A stretch of 56,801 bases of DNA from Betaproteobacteria bacterium (GTDB taxonomy: Bacteria; Pseudomonadota; Gammaproteobacteria; Burkholderiales; Casimicrobiaceae), in assembly GCA_016704895.1 (NCBI GenBank), contig JADIZG010000018.1, forward strand, positions 1 to 56,801. Direction: 5' to 3'. Position numbers and translations under genes: made by a program. Below the pieces are notes generated by a model. That model searched no databases, was not told the DNA's origin, and saw nothing but the letters and a program-made list of their open reading frames with translations. Shown piece after piece: positions 1-8,424 of this stretch. Position 1 is the stretch's first letter. Every line of letters starts with the position of its first letter.

Positions 1-1
1 C

Positions 2-27
2 GTGGGTCGGCCTTCAGGCCGACGGCA
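2..27. repeat. Dispersed repeat family A, copy at the window edge
   Basis: GTGGGTCGGCCTTCAGGCCG followed by ACGGC. The core GTCGGCCT/AGGCCGAC forms an 8-bp stem. The same core recurs near 25.9 kb and 37.2 kb, with variants near 13.2, 48.8 and 50.2 kb. The window starts inside this copy, which is a typical place for an assembly to break. Confidence 0.8.
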
Positions 28-33
28 CCGCGC

Positions 34-1848
34 CTATCCTTCGACGTCGTAGTACTGCCACCGGTGCTGCAGGAACGGATGGCGCTTGAACCCCTTCACG
101 CGCGGCTGCACGAGCCAGCTCGAGATGAGCGAGGGCCCGACCTCCCACACACCGTACGCGCGCACCAGGTCGGTCATCTTCGCGTAGATCGCGTTGCGCT
201 CGGCGCCGTCGGGCAGTCTGCGCGACGCCTCGTAGAGCCTGTCGTACTCGGGCAGGCGCAACCGCGCGTCGTTCATCATGCCGATCTGCTTCGAGTAGAG
301 CAGCGCGTAGCTCGAGTCCGGGTCCGGGATCGAGTGGATCCAGCCCAGCGCCCACATCTGCAGCTTGCCTGCCTCGGCCATCTTGACGAGGTCCGGCCAC
401 TTCTGCTTGACGAACGTCATCCGGACGCCGATCGCGTCCATGCTCTTCTTCCACAGTTCGTCGGACGCGCGGTCGGTCGCGTTGGGCGTCGACGCCTTCT
501 CGACGACGAGCGGCCTGCCGTCGGGCATCTCGCGGTAGCCGTCGCCGTCGCGGTCGCGGTAGCCGAAGCGGTCGAGGAGGGCGCGCGCGCCGGCCGGATC
601 GTATTTCTGCAGCGGCGGGCGCTTCGGGTCGTGCCCTTCGGTCCACGGCGGCGAGATCTGCGAGCCCGGCACCGCCTGCCCGTTGCGCAGCACGCGGATC
701 TCGGTGTCGCGGTCGTAGCCCATGATCATCGCGCGGCGCAGCGCGATCTTCTCCTGCGTGTAGCCGCCGACGATCGGGTCGTCGAGGTTGAAGTAGGTGA
801 AGTTGAGTGCGGGCTCGAGCTGCCTGTGGAGCTCGATCCCGCGCGCCGCGTACGAGGGCTTGAGCCTGTCGCCGTCGAGCACGTTGGGCGCGAGGTCGCC
901 CGGCAGGTCGACGAAGTCGATCTCGCCGCGCTCGAACGACAGCAGCCGCGGCTGTGCCTCCTCGATGATCGAGATCTCGACCCGCGCCACGAGCGGCAGC
1001 TTGCGTCCCGCGAGCCCTTTCGCGATCGGCGCGTCGGCCGGATCGGTCGCGGCAGGATAGCGCGCGTCGCGCCATGCCGGATTCGCCTCGAGCACGATCT
1101 TCTGCGAGCGACGCCAGTCCGCGAGCCGGTACGGGCCGGTGCCGACCGGATGCTCGGCGACCCGGCTCGACGCGTCCTTGTGCCGGTCGACGACCTCGCG
1201 CGCGACGGGCGCGAACGTCACCGTCGTGAGCCAGTGGCGGAACCCGAAGTAGGGCTGGTCGAACCGCACGCGGATCGTGTAGCGGTCCAGCGCCTTCAGG
1301 CCCTCGATCGGCGCGTCGTAGTCGAACGCGCCGCTCCTGCGCGCGGCCGCGATCGCCTGGTCGCCGCCGACGAGCCGGTTCTCGAGCACGTGCACCGAAT
1401 ACGCGCGCACCTTCGGGTCGAGCAGCCGCTTCCAGCTGTAGACGAAGTCCTCGGCCGTCAGCTCGCGCGGCTTGCCGCCGAACGCGGGGTCGTCCGCGAA
1501 GCGCAATCCCTTCCTCAGCCGGATCGTGTAGGTCGTGAGGTCGGCCGACACCTCGGGCAGCGCCTCGGCGGCCGCGGGCACGAGCTTCGCGGGCCGCGCG
1601 AAATAGTCGTACGTGTAGAGCGGCTCGAAGATCGCCTGCGCGATCGTCGCCGAGTAGTTGTCGGCGATCGCCTGCGGGTCGAAGCCGGATTCGGCGACCG
1701 GGAACGCGACGCGGATCGTCTTCTGCGCCTGCGCCGCCGCGACGACGGGTACGCAGGACAGCGCGCCTGCGACCGCGGCCAGCATGAAGATCGTTCGCCC
1801 GGCGCGGCCGGGATGCGATGGACGATCGGTCGGGAAGGCGGAGGACAT
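34..1848 (-). CDS. ABC transporter substrate-binding protein, SBP_bac_5 (oligopeptide/DppA-OppA) type
   Basis: About 604 residues. A hydrophobic signal segment ending in VVAAAQA is followed by the start of a mature family-5 binding protein (KTIRVAFPVAESGFDPQ). Typical family segments follow, including YSWKRLLDP, VGTGPYRLADW and FNLDDPIVGG. It should be exported to the periplasm and bind peptides or a similar solute. No permease or ATPase genes lie beside it, so it may be an orphan or its partners may lie beyond the left edge. I chose the ATG at 1848 over an upstream in-frame ATG at 1911 because a TATAAG box lies 6 bases upstream of 1848 and the extra residues look non-coding. Family assignment is firm; the substrate is not known. 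Confidence 0.88.
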   Translation of the reverse strand: MSSAFPTDRPSHPGRAGRTIFMLAAVAGALSCVPVVAAAQAQKTIRVAFPVAESGFDPQAIADNYSATIAQAIFEPLYTYDYFARPAKLVPAAAEALPEVSADLTTYTIRLRKGLRFADDPAFGGKPRELTAEDFVYSWKRLLDPKVRAYSVHVLENRLVGGDQAIAAARRSGAFDYDAPIEGLKALDRYTIRVRFDQPYFGFRHWLTTVTFAPVAREVVDRHKDASSRVAEHPVGTGPYRLADWRRSQKIVLEANPAWRDARYPAATDPADAPIAKGLAGRKLPLVARVEISIIEEAQPRLLSFERGEIDFVDLPGDLAPNVLDGDRLKPSYAARGIELHRQLEPALNFTYFNLDDPIVGGYTQEKIALRRAMIMGYDRDTEIRVLRNGQAVPGSQISPPWTEGHDPKRPPLQKYDPAGARALLDRFGYRDRDGDGYREMPDGRPLVVEKASTPNATDRASDELWKKSMDAIGVRMTFVKQKWPDLVKMAEAGKLQMWALGWIHSIPDPDSSYALLYSKQIGMMNDARLRLPEYDRLYEASRRLPDGAERNAIYAKMTDLVRAYGVWEVGPSLISSWLVQPRVKGFKRHPFLQHRWQYYDVEG

Positions 1849-1854
1849 GGCTGA

Positions 1855-1860
1855 CTTATA
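1855..1860 (-). promoter_or_regulatory. Putative -10 box (TATAAG) of the substrate-binding protein gene
   Basis: TATAAG on the minus strand ends 6 bases before the ATG at 1848, so transcription would start at or next to the start codon (leaderless mRNA). No convincing -35 box is visible. Confidence 0.45.
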
Positions 1861-1909
1861 CTTGTGGCGGTCCGCCTTCGGCAACGTCCAGGCCCTCCGG
1901 TTCCCGACC

Positions 1910-2101
1910 ATGCCGTCGATCGTCCTCTACCTCCTCTCCATCGTCGCCTGCGGCGGCCTCGGCGCGGTGCTCGGCTGGGCCGTTGCCGGGTCGATCGGTC
2001 TCACCGGCACGCCGATGGCGCTGGTCGCCGCGGTCATCGCGATGGTCGCCGCGACGCTGCTCTGGATCGCCGGTGCCGCTCTGCTCGGGAGGAAGCGATG
2101 A
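1910..2101 (+). CDS. Small two-helix membrane protein
   Basis: 63 residues, almost entirely two hydrophobic helices (MPSIVLYLLSIVACGG... and ...ALVAAVIAMVAATLLW) ending in a short basic tail, RKR. Its stop overlaps the ATG of the following hydratase by four bases (ATGA), which suggests translational coupling. I do not recognise a family. It is probably an inner-membrane protein co-expressed with the downstream enzyme. Confidence 0.6.
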   Translation: MPSIVLYLLSIVACGGLGAVLGWAVAGSIGLTGTPMALVAAVIAMVAATLLWIAGAALLGRKR

Positions 2102-2910
2102 CTGCAGGCTACGTCGACCGGTTGCTCGCCGCAGCCGACGGCGGCCCGCAGCTCGCCCCGATCACCGACACCGATCCGCACTTCGGCGTCGAGCGCGCGT
2201 ACGAGACGCTCGCGGTGCTTCACGCACGCCGCGTGGCGCAGGGCTGGCGCCCGGTCGGCCGCAAGATCGGGTTCACCAACCGCACGATCTGGCCGCGCTA
2301 CGGCGTCTACCGGCCGATGTGGTCGCACGTGTGGGACCGCACGGTCGCGCATGCCCCGGACGGCGTGGCGAGCGTCGACGTCGCGGGACTGCACGAGCCG
2401 CGCATCGAGCCCGAGGTCGTGTTCGGGCTCGGTTCGCCGCTGCCCGCGGAGGGCGGCTCACGCGACGTGCTGAACGCCGTTGCCTGGGTGGCGGCGGGCT
2501 TCGAGATCGTGCATTCGGTGTTCCCCGGATGGAAGTTCCGGGCGCCCGATTGCACCGCCGCCTTCGGCCTGCACGCGAGGCTCGTCGTCGGCCCGCGCTG
2601 GCCGATCGGCGAGGACGAGCGCGACGCGCTCGCCGCGCTGCTGCCGGCGTTCTCGCTGACGCTGCGCAGGAACGGCTCGGTCGTGGAGACCGGCGTCGGC
2701 GCGAACGTCCTCGGCAGTCCGGCCAACGCGCTCGTCCACCTGCGGGAGGTGCTGGCGTCGCAACCGCTCTTCCCGCCGCTTGCCGCCGGCGAGATCGTCA
2801 CGACCGGCACGGTGACCGACGCGTGGCCGGTCGCGCAGGGCGAAGTCTGGACGAGCGACTACGGGACGCTGCCGGTGCGTGGGCTGACGCTGACGATCGC
2901 CGCGGCGTAG
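2098..2910 (+). CDS. 2-keto-4-pentenoate hydratase / fumarylacetoacetate hydrolase family protein
   Basis: 270 residues, the usual size for MhpD-type hydratases. Conserved family stretches include GRKIGFTNRTIW, EPRIEPEVVFGLG (acidic metal ligands), AAGFEIVHSVFPGW, GANVLGSPANALVHLRE and the C-terminal EIVTTGTVTDAWPV. Members hydrate 2-hydroxypentadienoate-type products of aromatic meta-cleavage or decarboxylate related oxo-acids, using a divalent metal. No other meta-cleavage genes are nearby, so the substrate is undetermined. The ATG overlaps the stop of the upstream small membrane protein gene. Confidence 0.85.
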   Translation: MTAGYVDRLLAAADGGPQLAPITDTDPHFGVERAYETLAVLHARRVAQGWRPVGRKIGFTNRTIWPRYGVYRPMWSHVWDRTVAHAPDGVASVDVAGLHEPRIEPEVVFGLGSPLPAEGGSRDVLNAVAWVAAGFEIVHSVFPGWKFRAPDCTAAFGLHARLVVGPRWPIGEDERDALAALLPAFSLTLRRNGSVVETGVGANVLGSPANALVHLREVLASQPLFPPLAAGEIVTTGTVTDAWPVAQGEVWTSDYGTLPVRGLTLTIAAA

Positions 2911-2925
2911 CAGGGCGGACCCTCC

Positions 2926-2954
2926 CCCGTGTCGGACGGGACGGCGCCGTTTTT
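2926..2954 (+). terminator. Possible terminator after the hydratase gene
   Basis: CCCGT and ACGGG form a 5-bp stem (2926-2940). It is followed by the self-complementary ACGGCGCCGT and a run of five T (2950-2954). The stems are short, so this is only a candidate. Confidence 0.25.
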
Positions 2955-2976
2955 ACGGGACGGCGAGGGCGGGGGG

Positions 2977-3023
<47 letters not shown>

Positions 3024-3184
3024 TGGGCGGAGCGGGGCCGGGGCGGCGTCCGGTCCGCGCAACCGGGGTGACGGCCGGACAAGCCGCACCGGCCGCCCTC
3101 GAGAGCGCGTCGCCGCGACCGCTTGATTCCCCCGCCGGTCACCCCGATGTAGAGTCGGTCCTGTCCGAACCCCTTCCTGCTTCC

Positions 3185-4060
3185 ATGTCCTCCCCAGCCA
3201 TCGACGTAGACTCCCGCAACTTCGACGAGGTCGTGATCCGGGGATCGCGCGAGCGGCCCGTGCTGGTCGACTTCTGGGCGCCGTGGTGCGGCCCCTGCCG
3301 CACGCTCGGGCCGATCCTCGACAAGCTGGCGGCCGAGCTGGCCGGCCGGTTCACGCTCGTGAAGCTCAACACCGACGACGAGCAGGAGCTCGCGGCGCGC
3401 TACGGCATCCGCGGCATCCCGAACGTCAAGGCGTTCGTCGACGGTCGCGTGGCCGACGAGTTCACCGGCGTGCTGCCCGAAGCGGGCGTGCGTGCGTTCC
3501 TCGATCGCGTGATCCCGTCGCCCGCCGCGAAGGCGGTCGCCGAGGCGAAGGCGCGCCTGGCAGCGAAGGACGTCGTAGGGGCGCTCGCGAAGCTCGACGA
3601 GGCGCACGTCCTCGACCCCGACGGGGAGGACGCGCTGCTCACGCGCGCCGAGGCGCTCGTCGCGCTCGGCCGCGGCGCCGATGCGGGCCACGTGCTCGAC
3701 ACGCTCGAGGCGCCCGTGCGCGTGCGCACGAAGCCAGTGCGCGACGAGCGGAGGCTCGCGACGCTGCGGGCACGATCGAAGCTCGCGGCGGCGGCACCGT
3801 CGAACCTCGACGCGCTCGCGCTGCGAGCCGCCGCGACGCCGCCCGACCTGCCGGCGCGGCGCGAGTACGCGGGCGCGCTCGCCGCCCATGGCGAGCACGA
3901 GCACGCGCTCGAGCTGCTGCTCGCCGTCGTGGACGCGGACCGCGGAAGCGACGGCGACGCGGCGAAGAAGGCGATGCTGACGATCTTCGAGGCGCTCGGC
4001 TCCGACAGCGACCTCGCGCGCCGCTACCGGCGCTCGCTCGCGGCCATCGTCAATCGCTGA
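3185..4060 (+). CDS. Thioredoxin-like co-chaperone with TPR tail (CnoX/YbbN family)
   Basis: 291 residues. An N-terminal thioredoxin fold (about residues 1-110) carries the WCGPC redox motif, and IRGIPNVKAF contains the cis-proline. It is followed by an alpha-helical TPR-like C-terminal half (about 115-290). This is the layout of CnoX/YbbN proteins, which act as cytoplasmic holdases that pass clients to chaperonin. An open frame extends upstream to an ATG at 3023, but those residues are low-complexity, so I place the start at MSSPAIDVDSRNFDEV (3185). The 3' end overlaps the convergent sortase gene by 37 bases. Confidence 0.85.
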   Translation: MSSPAIDVDSRNFDEVVIRGSRERPVLVDFWAPWCGPCRTLGPILDKLAAELAGRFTLVKLNTDDEQELAARYGIRGIPNVKAFVDGRVADEFTGVLPEAGVRAFLDRVIPSPAAKAVAEAKARLAAKDVVGALAKLDEAHVLDPDGEDALLTRAEALVALGRGADAGHVLDTLEAPVRVRTKPVRDERRLATLRARSKLAAAAPSNLDALALRAAATPPDLPARREYAGALAAHGEHEHALELLLAVVDADRGSDGDAAKKAMLTIFEALGSDSDLARRYRRSLAAIVNR

Positions 4061-4676
4061 GCCCTTCCTCCGTCCGCCTGCGCGACGACCACGTAGCGCA
4101 GCGGACCGCCCGGCGCGATCGCATCGAACGGCCAGCACGTCACGAGCGTCAGCGTCGGCACGTCGGCATCGCGCGGGATCGCGAGCCGTGACGCGTCGGC
4201 GATGCGTGTCGTCACGATCCGGTAGGTGACGCGGACGCCGTCGGGCCGCTCGACGACGAGCGGATCGCCAACCGACGCGTGCGCGAGAAAGCGGAAGTGC
4301 GTGTCGCGATGCGCCGATACCACGGCGTTCCCGCGTTCGCCCGGACGCGCGGTGCCGTCCAGCAGCCCCGGTCCCCACGCGAGCGTCCGCCCGCTTGCGC
4401 CCGCCAGCACGAGCAATTCGGCGTGCTGCGCGGAGCGTAGAGCTTCGCGACCGGGTGCGTGTCGGCCCAGGGCCACGGGGCGGGCGCGACGCCGGTCGAT
4501 TGCGCGCGCCTCCAGGCCACCTCGAGCATCGCCTGGCCCACGTGCGCCTTCGCGAGGATGGCGACCGCGGCGACGATGGTGGCGACCGCGGCGGCGGCCA
4601 GCAGCCAGGAAAGCGCGATGCGCGCTCGCGACTCGCCCCCGATCGGGGAAGACTCGGCTGGAAGGGCGTCCGACAC
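4024..4676 (-). CDS. Class GN sortase of the proteobacterial dedicated sortase system (frameshifted)
   Basis: An N-terminal membrane helix (SWLLAAAAVATIVAAVAIL) is followed by the class GN signature PWPWADTHPVAKLYAPR, then LVLAGASGRTLAWGPG. Catalytic positions are visible: His in VVSAHRDTHF, Cys in LTLVTCWPF, Arg in GGPLRYVVV. The reading frame breaks near 4432, between YAPR and AELLVLAG; adding one base there restores it, so one base is probably missing. The start is uncertain: GTG at 4676 fits the usual length of about 200 residues, and ATG at 4796 is the upstream alternative. It would anchor the product of the neighbouring VIT/VWA gene. The genes for the target, response regulator and kinase follow immediately. 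Confidence 0.82.
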
Positions 4677-4751
4677 GCTGGCCGGCGAGAGCCGACGCTG
4701 GTGTCCGACGCCGGGTCTCCGGCCGAAAGGTCCTCCCCGATCGGGGGCTGT

Positions 4752-4822
4752 GGGGTCAGATCCCATTTTCGAACGCTGCCGGTTCACGACTGCCATCGTC
4801 CTCGCCTCGAAAATGGGGTCTG
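4752..4822. repeat. REP-like palindromic element
   Basis: GGGGTCAGATCCC is followed by CCCATTTTCGA (4762-4772), whose complement TCGAAAATGGG lies at 4807-4817 and is followed by GTC. A second motif, CACGACTGCCA, occurs at about 4785 and 4841. This occupies the gap between the sortase and its target gene and resembles the element at 8272-8423. Confidence 0.6.
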
Positions 4823-4898
4823 CCCGAGCGCCGCCCGTCCACGACTGCCAACGTACTCGTTTCGATCATGGAGTCCGACTTCATTTCCCCCCACGCCC

Positions 4899-7179
4899 CT
4901 AGCAAACGCTCCGCGCGAGGTCCGCGCGCACGAAGAGCCGGTCGAGCGGATCCCGCAGGCGCGCGACGAAAGGATCAGACCCCGCATTCGACCTCCGCCC
5001 ATTCGCCAAGGACGACGAGCTGAGCTCGACGCTGGGAACGCACCCCGTTCCCCGCCTCCGCCGCGGCCGCACGATCCAGGCGAGCGCTGCGAGCGCGACG
5101 CCGACGATCAGCAGCAACTGCGCGGGAGTCGCGGTCGGCGGCAGTCCGCCGACGAAGCCGGCCGGATCGAGCCCCGCGGGAAGCAATCCGGGAATCGCCG
5201 TGCGCAGCGGATCGGCGCCGGCCGGCGCCATCGGCGTCACGTCGACCGCGACGAGGCTCGTGTACCTGCTGACGAGGTGGTGCTCGAGCGCGGTCGCGAC
5301 GATCAGCGGACGCACTTCGTCCTCGGGCGCGCCCTCGACGATCGCGTCCGACAGCGCCGAGATCCTCTCGCGCGCCCAGAGGACGCCGATGCCGTGCGCG
5401 GCGGGGCCCGCTCCCGTCGGGAGCAGCGTGCCCCAGGCCGATTTGCCGCGGCGCCCGACGATCGACAGCGTCGTGGGTGCGCCGGCGAACGACGCGGTGA
5501 CGACGATCGGCTCACCCGAATACAGGTCCGGCAGTTGCTGCGGATACACCTCCGCGCCGACCGGCCAGGTGATCGAGAGATCGGTGAGGGCGGGCCGCTC
5601 CAGCTTTTCGAACAGCGCGGTCATCCGCTCGCGCACGTCGCGCACGTCGCCGATGAACGTCGAGGTGCCGCGGCCGAACTGCGCCGCCTTGCGGATGAAC
5701 CACGCGTTCGGCGCGGGGCCGATCGCGATCGTGTAGAGGCGCCGGTCGCCGAGGTTCGCGCGGATGAGCTTCAGGAGCTCGTGCTCGTTGCCGACCGCGC
5801 CGTCGGTGAGGAAGAACACCTGGCGCGCATAGCCGGGCAACGATTCGGGGGCGAGCGCGGCGGTCAGCGCGGGCTTCATCTCGGTGCCGCCGTTGGCGCG
5901 CAGGCCCGCGACGAACCGCTGCGCCGCGGCGATCGTCGCCGGATCGGCCGGCATCGGCGCGGGGAACAGCGAGCGCGCGTGCGAGTTGAATTCGATCACG
6001 TTGAAGCGGTCGCCCGGCTTCAGGCGCGAGATCGCGAACGCCGTCGCCTCCTTCGCCTGGACGATCGACACGCCGCTCATCGATCCCGACGTGTCGACGA
6101 TGAACGTCGCCTCGCGCGGCAGCACCGGGCCCGTCGCCTCGGCGGACGGCGGCAGCACCATCACGAGCGCGTGCGTGCGGCCGTTCGATTGCTCGGTGTA
6201 GACCACGGCGCCGGGCTCGGCGCCGACCGCGGGCGTCCAGGCGAGCTCGAGGTCGCGATCGGCCGGCACGACGGCGTCGGCGAGCTCGACGAGCGTGCGG
6301 CCGTCGGCCAGCCTTGCGACGTCGATCGCGTGCGACGTGCTCTCGACGGCGGCGAGCGGAAAGCCGGCGTCGATCGTGACGGCGAGCGTCACCGGCGCGA
6401 CCTGCCCGTCGCCCGGAACCGCGAACGGCGCGCCGATGCGGCCGGCGTCGGGCACGGCGTCGGCCGGGAACGTGTCGATGCTGCCGGCCGTCTCCGGACG
6501 AGGCGACCGGCGCCCCCGGGACATAGCGCGGCGTGACCGCGAGCGGGAAGCGCAGCCGGAACGCGCCGCCGTCGTAGCGCAGCGTCTCCTGGAGTTCGAT
6601 CGTGACGACGACCTCGCCGTTGGGCGGGAGCTGCGCGACGCCGGTCGTGAACAGGTTCGGCCGCTCCTGCTCGACCAGGCCCGCCTGTTTGCCTTCCGAC
6701 TTCGCCTGTTCGTAGGCGTGCCTGGCGGCCGCGCGCTCGCGAACCTGTCCTTCGATCACGCGCCCGTTCGTCTCGACGCGCATGTGGTCGACCGCCGCCT
6801 TGTCCGGCAGCGGGAACAGGTAGACGCCCTCGCGCCAGACCGGCGTCGGGTTGACGAAGCGCTGCGTCACCGTCGTGCGTGCGACGATGCCCGCGACGTC
6901 GATCCTCACGTCGGTCGCGACGAGCGGCGCGGCGACCGCGGGCGCGTCGCCGGCGGCCGAGAGCCTGAGCGCGCCGCCGTGCGCATCGGGGGTGGCGATG
7001 CCCGCGGACCTCGCGGCCAGCGGCGCCGCCTCGGCTTGCGCGGCGACGATGAACACGGCGAGCGCGAGCACGAGGCTCACGAACACGCCTGCGGCGAGGC
7101 CTTCGAACGCGAGCCTTGCGAGGCCGCGCCAACCCTTCGGGGGCAGGAACGGAGCGGGGGAGTGGGTGGACGTCGTCAT
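4899..7179 (-). CDS. Sortase target protein with VIT and VWA domains (frameshifted)
   Basis: Joined across a frameshift near 6500, the product is about 760 residues. In order: a membrane/signal segment (LAAGVFVSLVLALAVFIVAAQ), a VIT domain (about residues 65-220), a VWA domain with an intact MIDAS motif (DTSGSMS), and a C-terminal LPPTATPAQ followed by a hydrophobic helix and RPRRRR. That C-terminus is the sorting signal of the dedicated-sortase target family. The frames VTPRYVPGAPV and PRPETAGSIDTF are one base out of register. After RPRRRR the frame runs on for about 45 atypical residues, possibly because of another error. The start MTTSTHSPAPF at 7179 is the best one preceding the signal. 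Confidence 0.83.
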
Positions 7180-7557
7180 CGGGTCGCTCGGGGGATCCGC
7201 GTGCCGCTGGCGCTTCCGGGGAGGGAAAGCGCCGGTGCGTTCGCGGATCCCCGAGCCTCCTTCTTCTTCGTTGATGGCGGCGGTGATCTCTCCCGCTTGC
7301 GGCGCCCCGCCGGGCCGGCGACCGCACGATGGCCATTGGGCCTGCGGAAGCGGGAACGGCGCCGTGGGGAATCGGGCGATCCGGCGAGCAATTCTGGAAA
7401 ACCCATGACACTCGCCGCGCTTCCCGCGGCGCGGGACGCGCGGGATCTCCGGTGCCAGGCTCGCGCCGCGCCGCTTTCGGCGCGTGCGGCCTGGCGCCAG
7501 GCTCCCGCGCGGTGCCGAAGCGCGCCGCGGCGCGCGGGTGCCGCATACGCGCTGCGG

Positions 7558-7563
7558 TATAGT
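7558..7563 (+). promoter_or_regulatory. Putative -10 box (TATAGT) of the response regulator gene
   Basis: TATAGT ends 9 bases before the ATG at 7573, so the transcript would have almost no leader. No good -35 element is seen. Confidence 0.45.
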
Positions 7564-7572
7564 CGTCGCCTC

Positions 7573-8370
7573 ATGAGCCGCCGCATCGCCATCGTCGAGG
7601 ACGAACCCGCGATCCGCGAGAACTACGCGGACGCGTTGCGCCGGCAGGGCTACGAGGTCGCGACGCACGCGACGCGCGACGCCGCGCTCGCGTCGTTCCG
7701 AACGCGCCTGCCCGACCTCGCGGTCGTCGACCTGGGGCTCGGCGACGATCCCGACGCGGGATTCACGCTGTGCCGCGAGCTGCGCGCGCTGTCGCCGACG
7801 GTTCCGATCCTGATCCTGTCGGCGCGCGATTCGGACGTCGACATCGTGTCGGGACTGCGTGTGGGTGCCGACGATTACCTGACGAAGGACGCGAGCCTGC
7901 CGCACCTCGCCGCGCGCATCGCGGCGCTGTTCCGGCGCGCCGACCTGTCGTCGTCGCCCGCCTCCGCCGAGGACGTCGTCGTGCGCGGTCCGCTGGCGCT
8001 CGACGTGAAGCGCATGACCGCGCGCTGGCGCGACCGTCCGGTGGACCTCACGCTGACCGAGTTCTGGATGGTCCACGCGCTCGCGCGCCATCCCGGGCAC
8101 GTGAAGGACCGCGACGCGCTGATGCGCGAGGCGAACACGGTGGTCGACGACGGCACGATCACCTCGCACGTCAAGCGCATCCGCCGCAAGTTCCAGGCCG
8201 TCGACCCCGCGTTCGACTGTATCGCGACCGTCTACGGGATGGGGTATCGGTGGGTTTTGGGGCGGCTTGGGTCTTTGGGGTCAGAGCTCGTAACGGGGAA
8301 TTCGCCCGGTACGCGGCAACGCACCTCGCCCCGAGGTCGCGCCGGCGCATGGGCGAATAGCTCGCTCTGA
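7573..8370 (+). CDS. pdsR: Response regulator of the dedicated sortase system (PdsR-like)
   Basis: 265 residues. The receiver domain (about 1-120) has the acidic pocket VEDE, phospho-acceptor Asp53 in AVVDLGLG and a conserved Lys in DYLTKDAS. The OmpR-type winged-helix domain (about 135-227) ends in VYGMGYRWVL. The proteobacterial dedicated sortase system has its own regulator of this type, and the gene is divergent from the target/sortase pair and directly upstream of the matching kinase. The last 38 or so residues (after GYRWVL) are encoded by an inserted REP-type element, so the ancestral protein was probably near 227 residues. Confidence 0.87.
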   Translation: MSRRIAIVEDEPAIRENYADALRRQGYEVATHATRDAALASFRTRLPDLAVVDLGLGDDPDAGFTLCRELRALSPTVPILILSARDSDVDIVSGLRVGADDYLTKDASLPHLAARIAALFRRADLSSSPASAEDVVVRGPLALDVKRMTARWRDRPVDLTLTEFWMVHALARHPGHVKDRDALMREANTVVDDGTITSHVKRIRRKFQAVDPAFDCIATVYGMGYRWVLGRLGSLGSELVTGNSPGTRQRTSPRGRAGAWANSSL

Positions 8371-8423
8371 CCCCAAAGAACGGGCATGTTACGGCTCTGA
8401 CCCCAAAGAACGGCTCCGACCCC
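8272..8423. repeat. REPIN-like element between regulator and kinase genes
   Basis: TCTTTGGGGTCAGAGC (8272-8287) is the exact complement of GCTCTGACCCCAAAGA at 8364-8379. A direct second copy, GCTCTGACCCCAAAGAACGG, lies at 8394-8413, followed by a degenerate GGCTCCGACCCC. An inner inverted pair, ATTCGCCC/GGGCGAAT, lies between. The element supplies the stop of the regulator gene and ends just before the kinase ATG. Confidence 0.75.
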
Positions 8424-8424
8424 G

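Noticed and set aside
64..1854. Long plus-strand open frame (596 codons) opposite the substrate-binding protein gene
   Set aside because: Arg/Val/Leu-rich translation with no family likeness; it is a GC-rich antisense shadow of the minus-strand gene.
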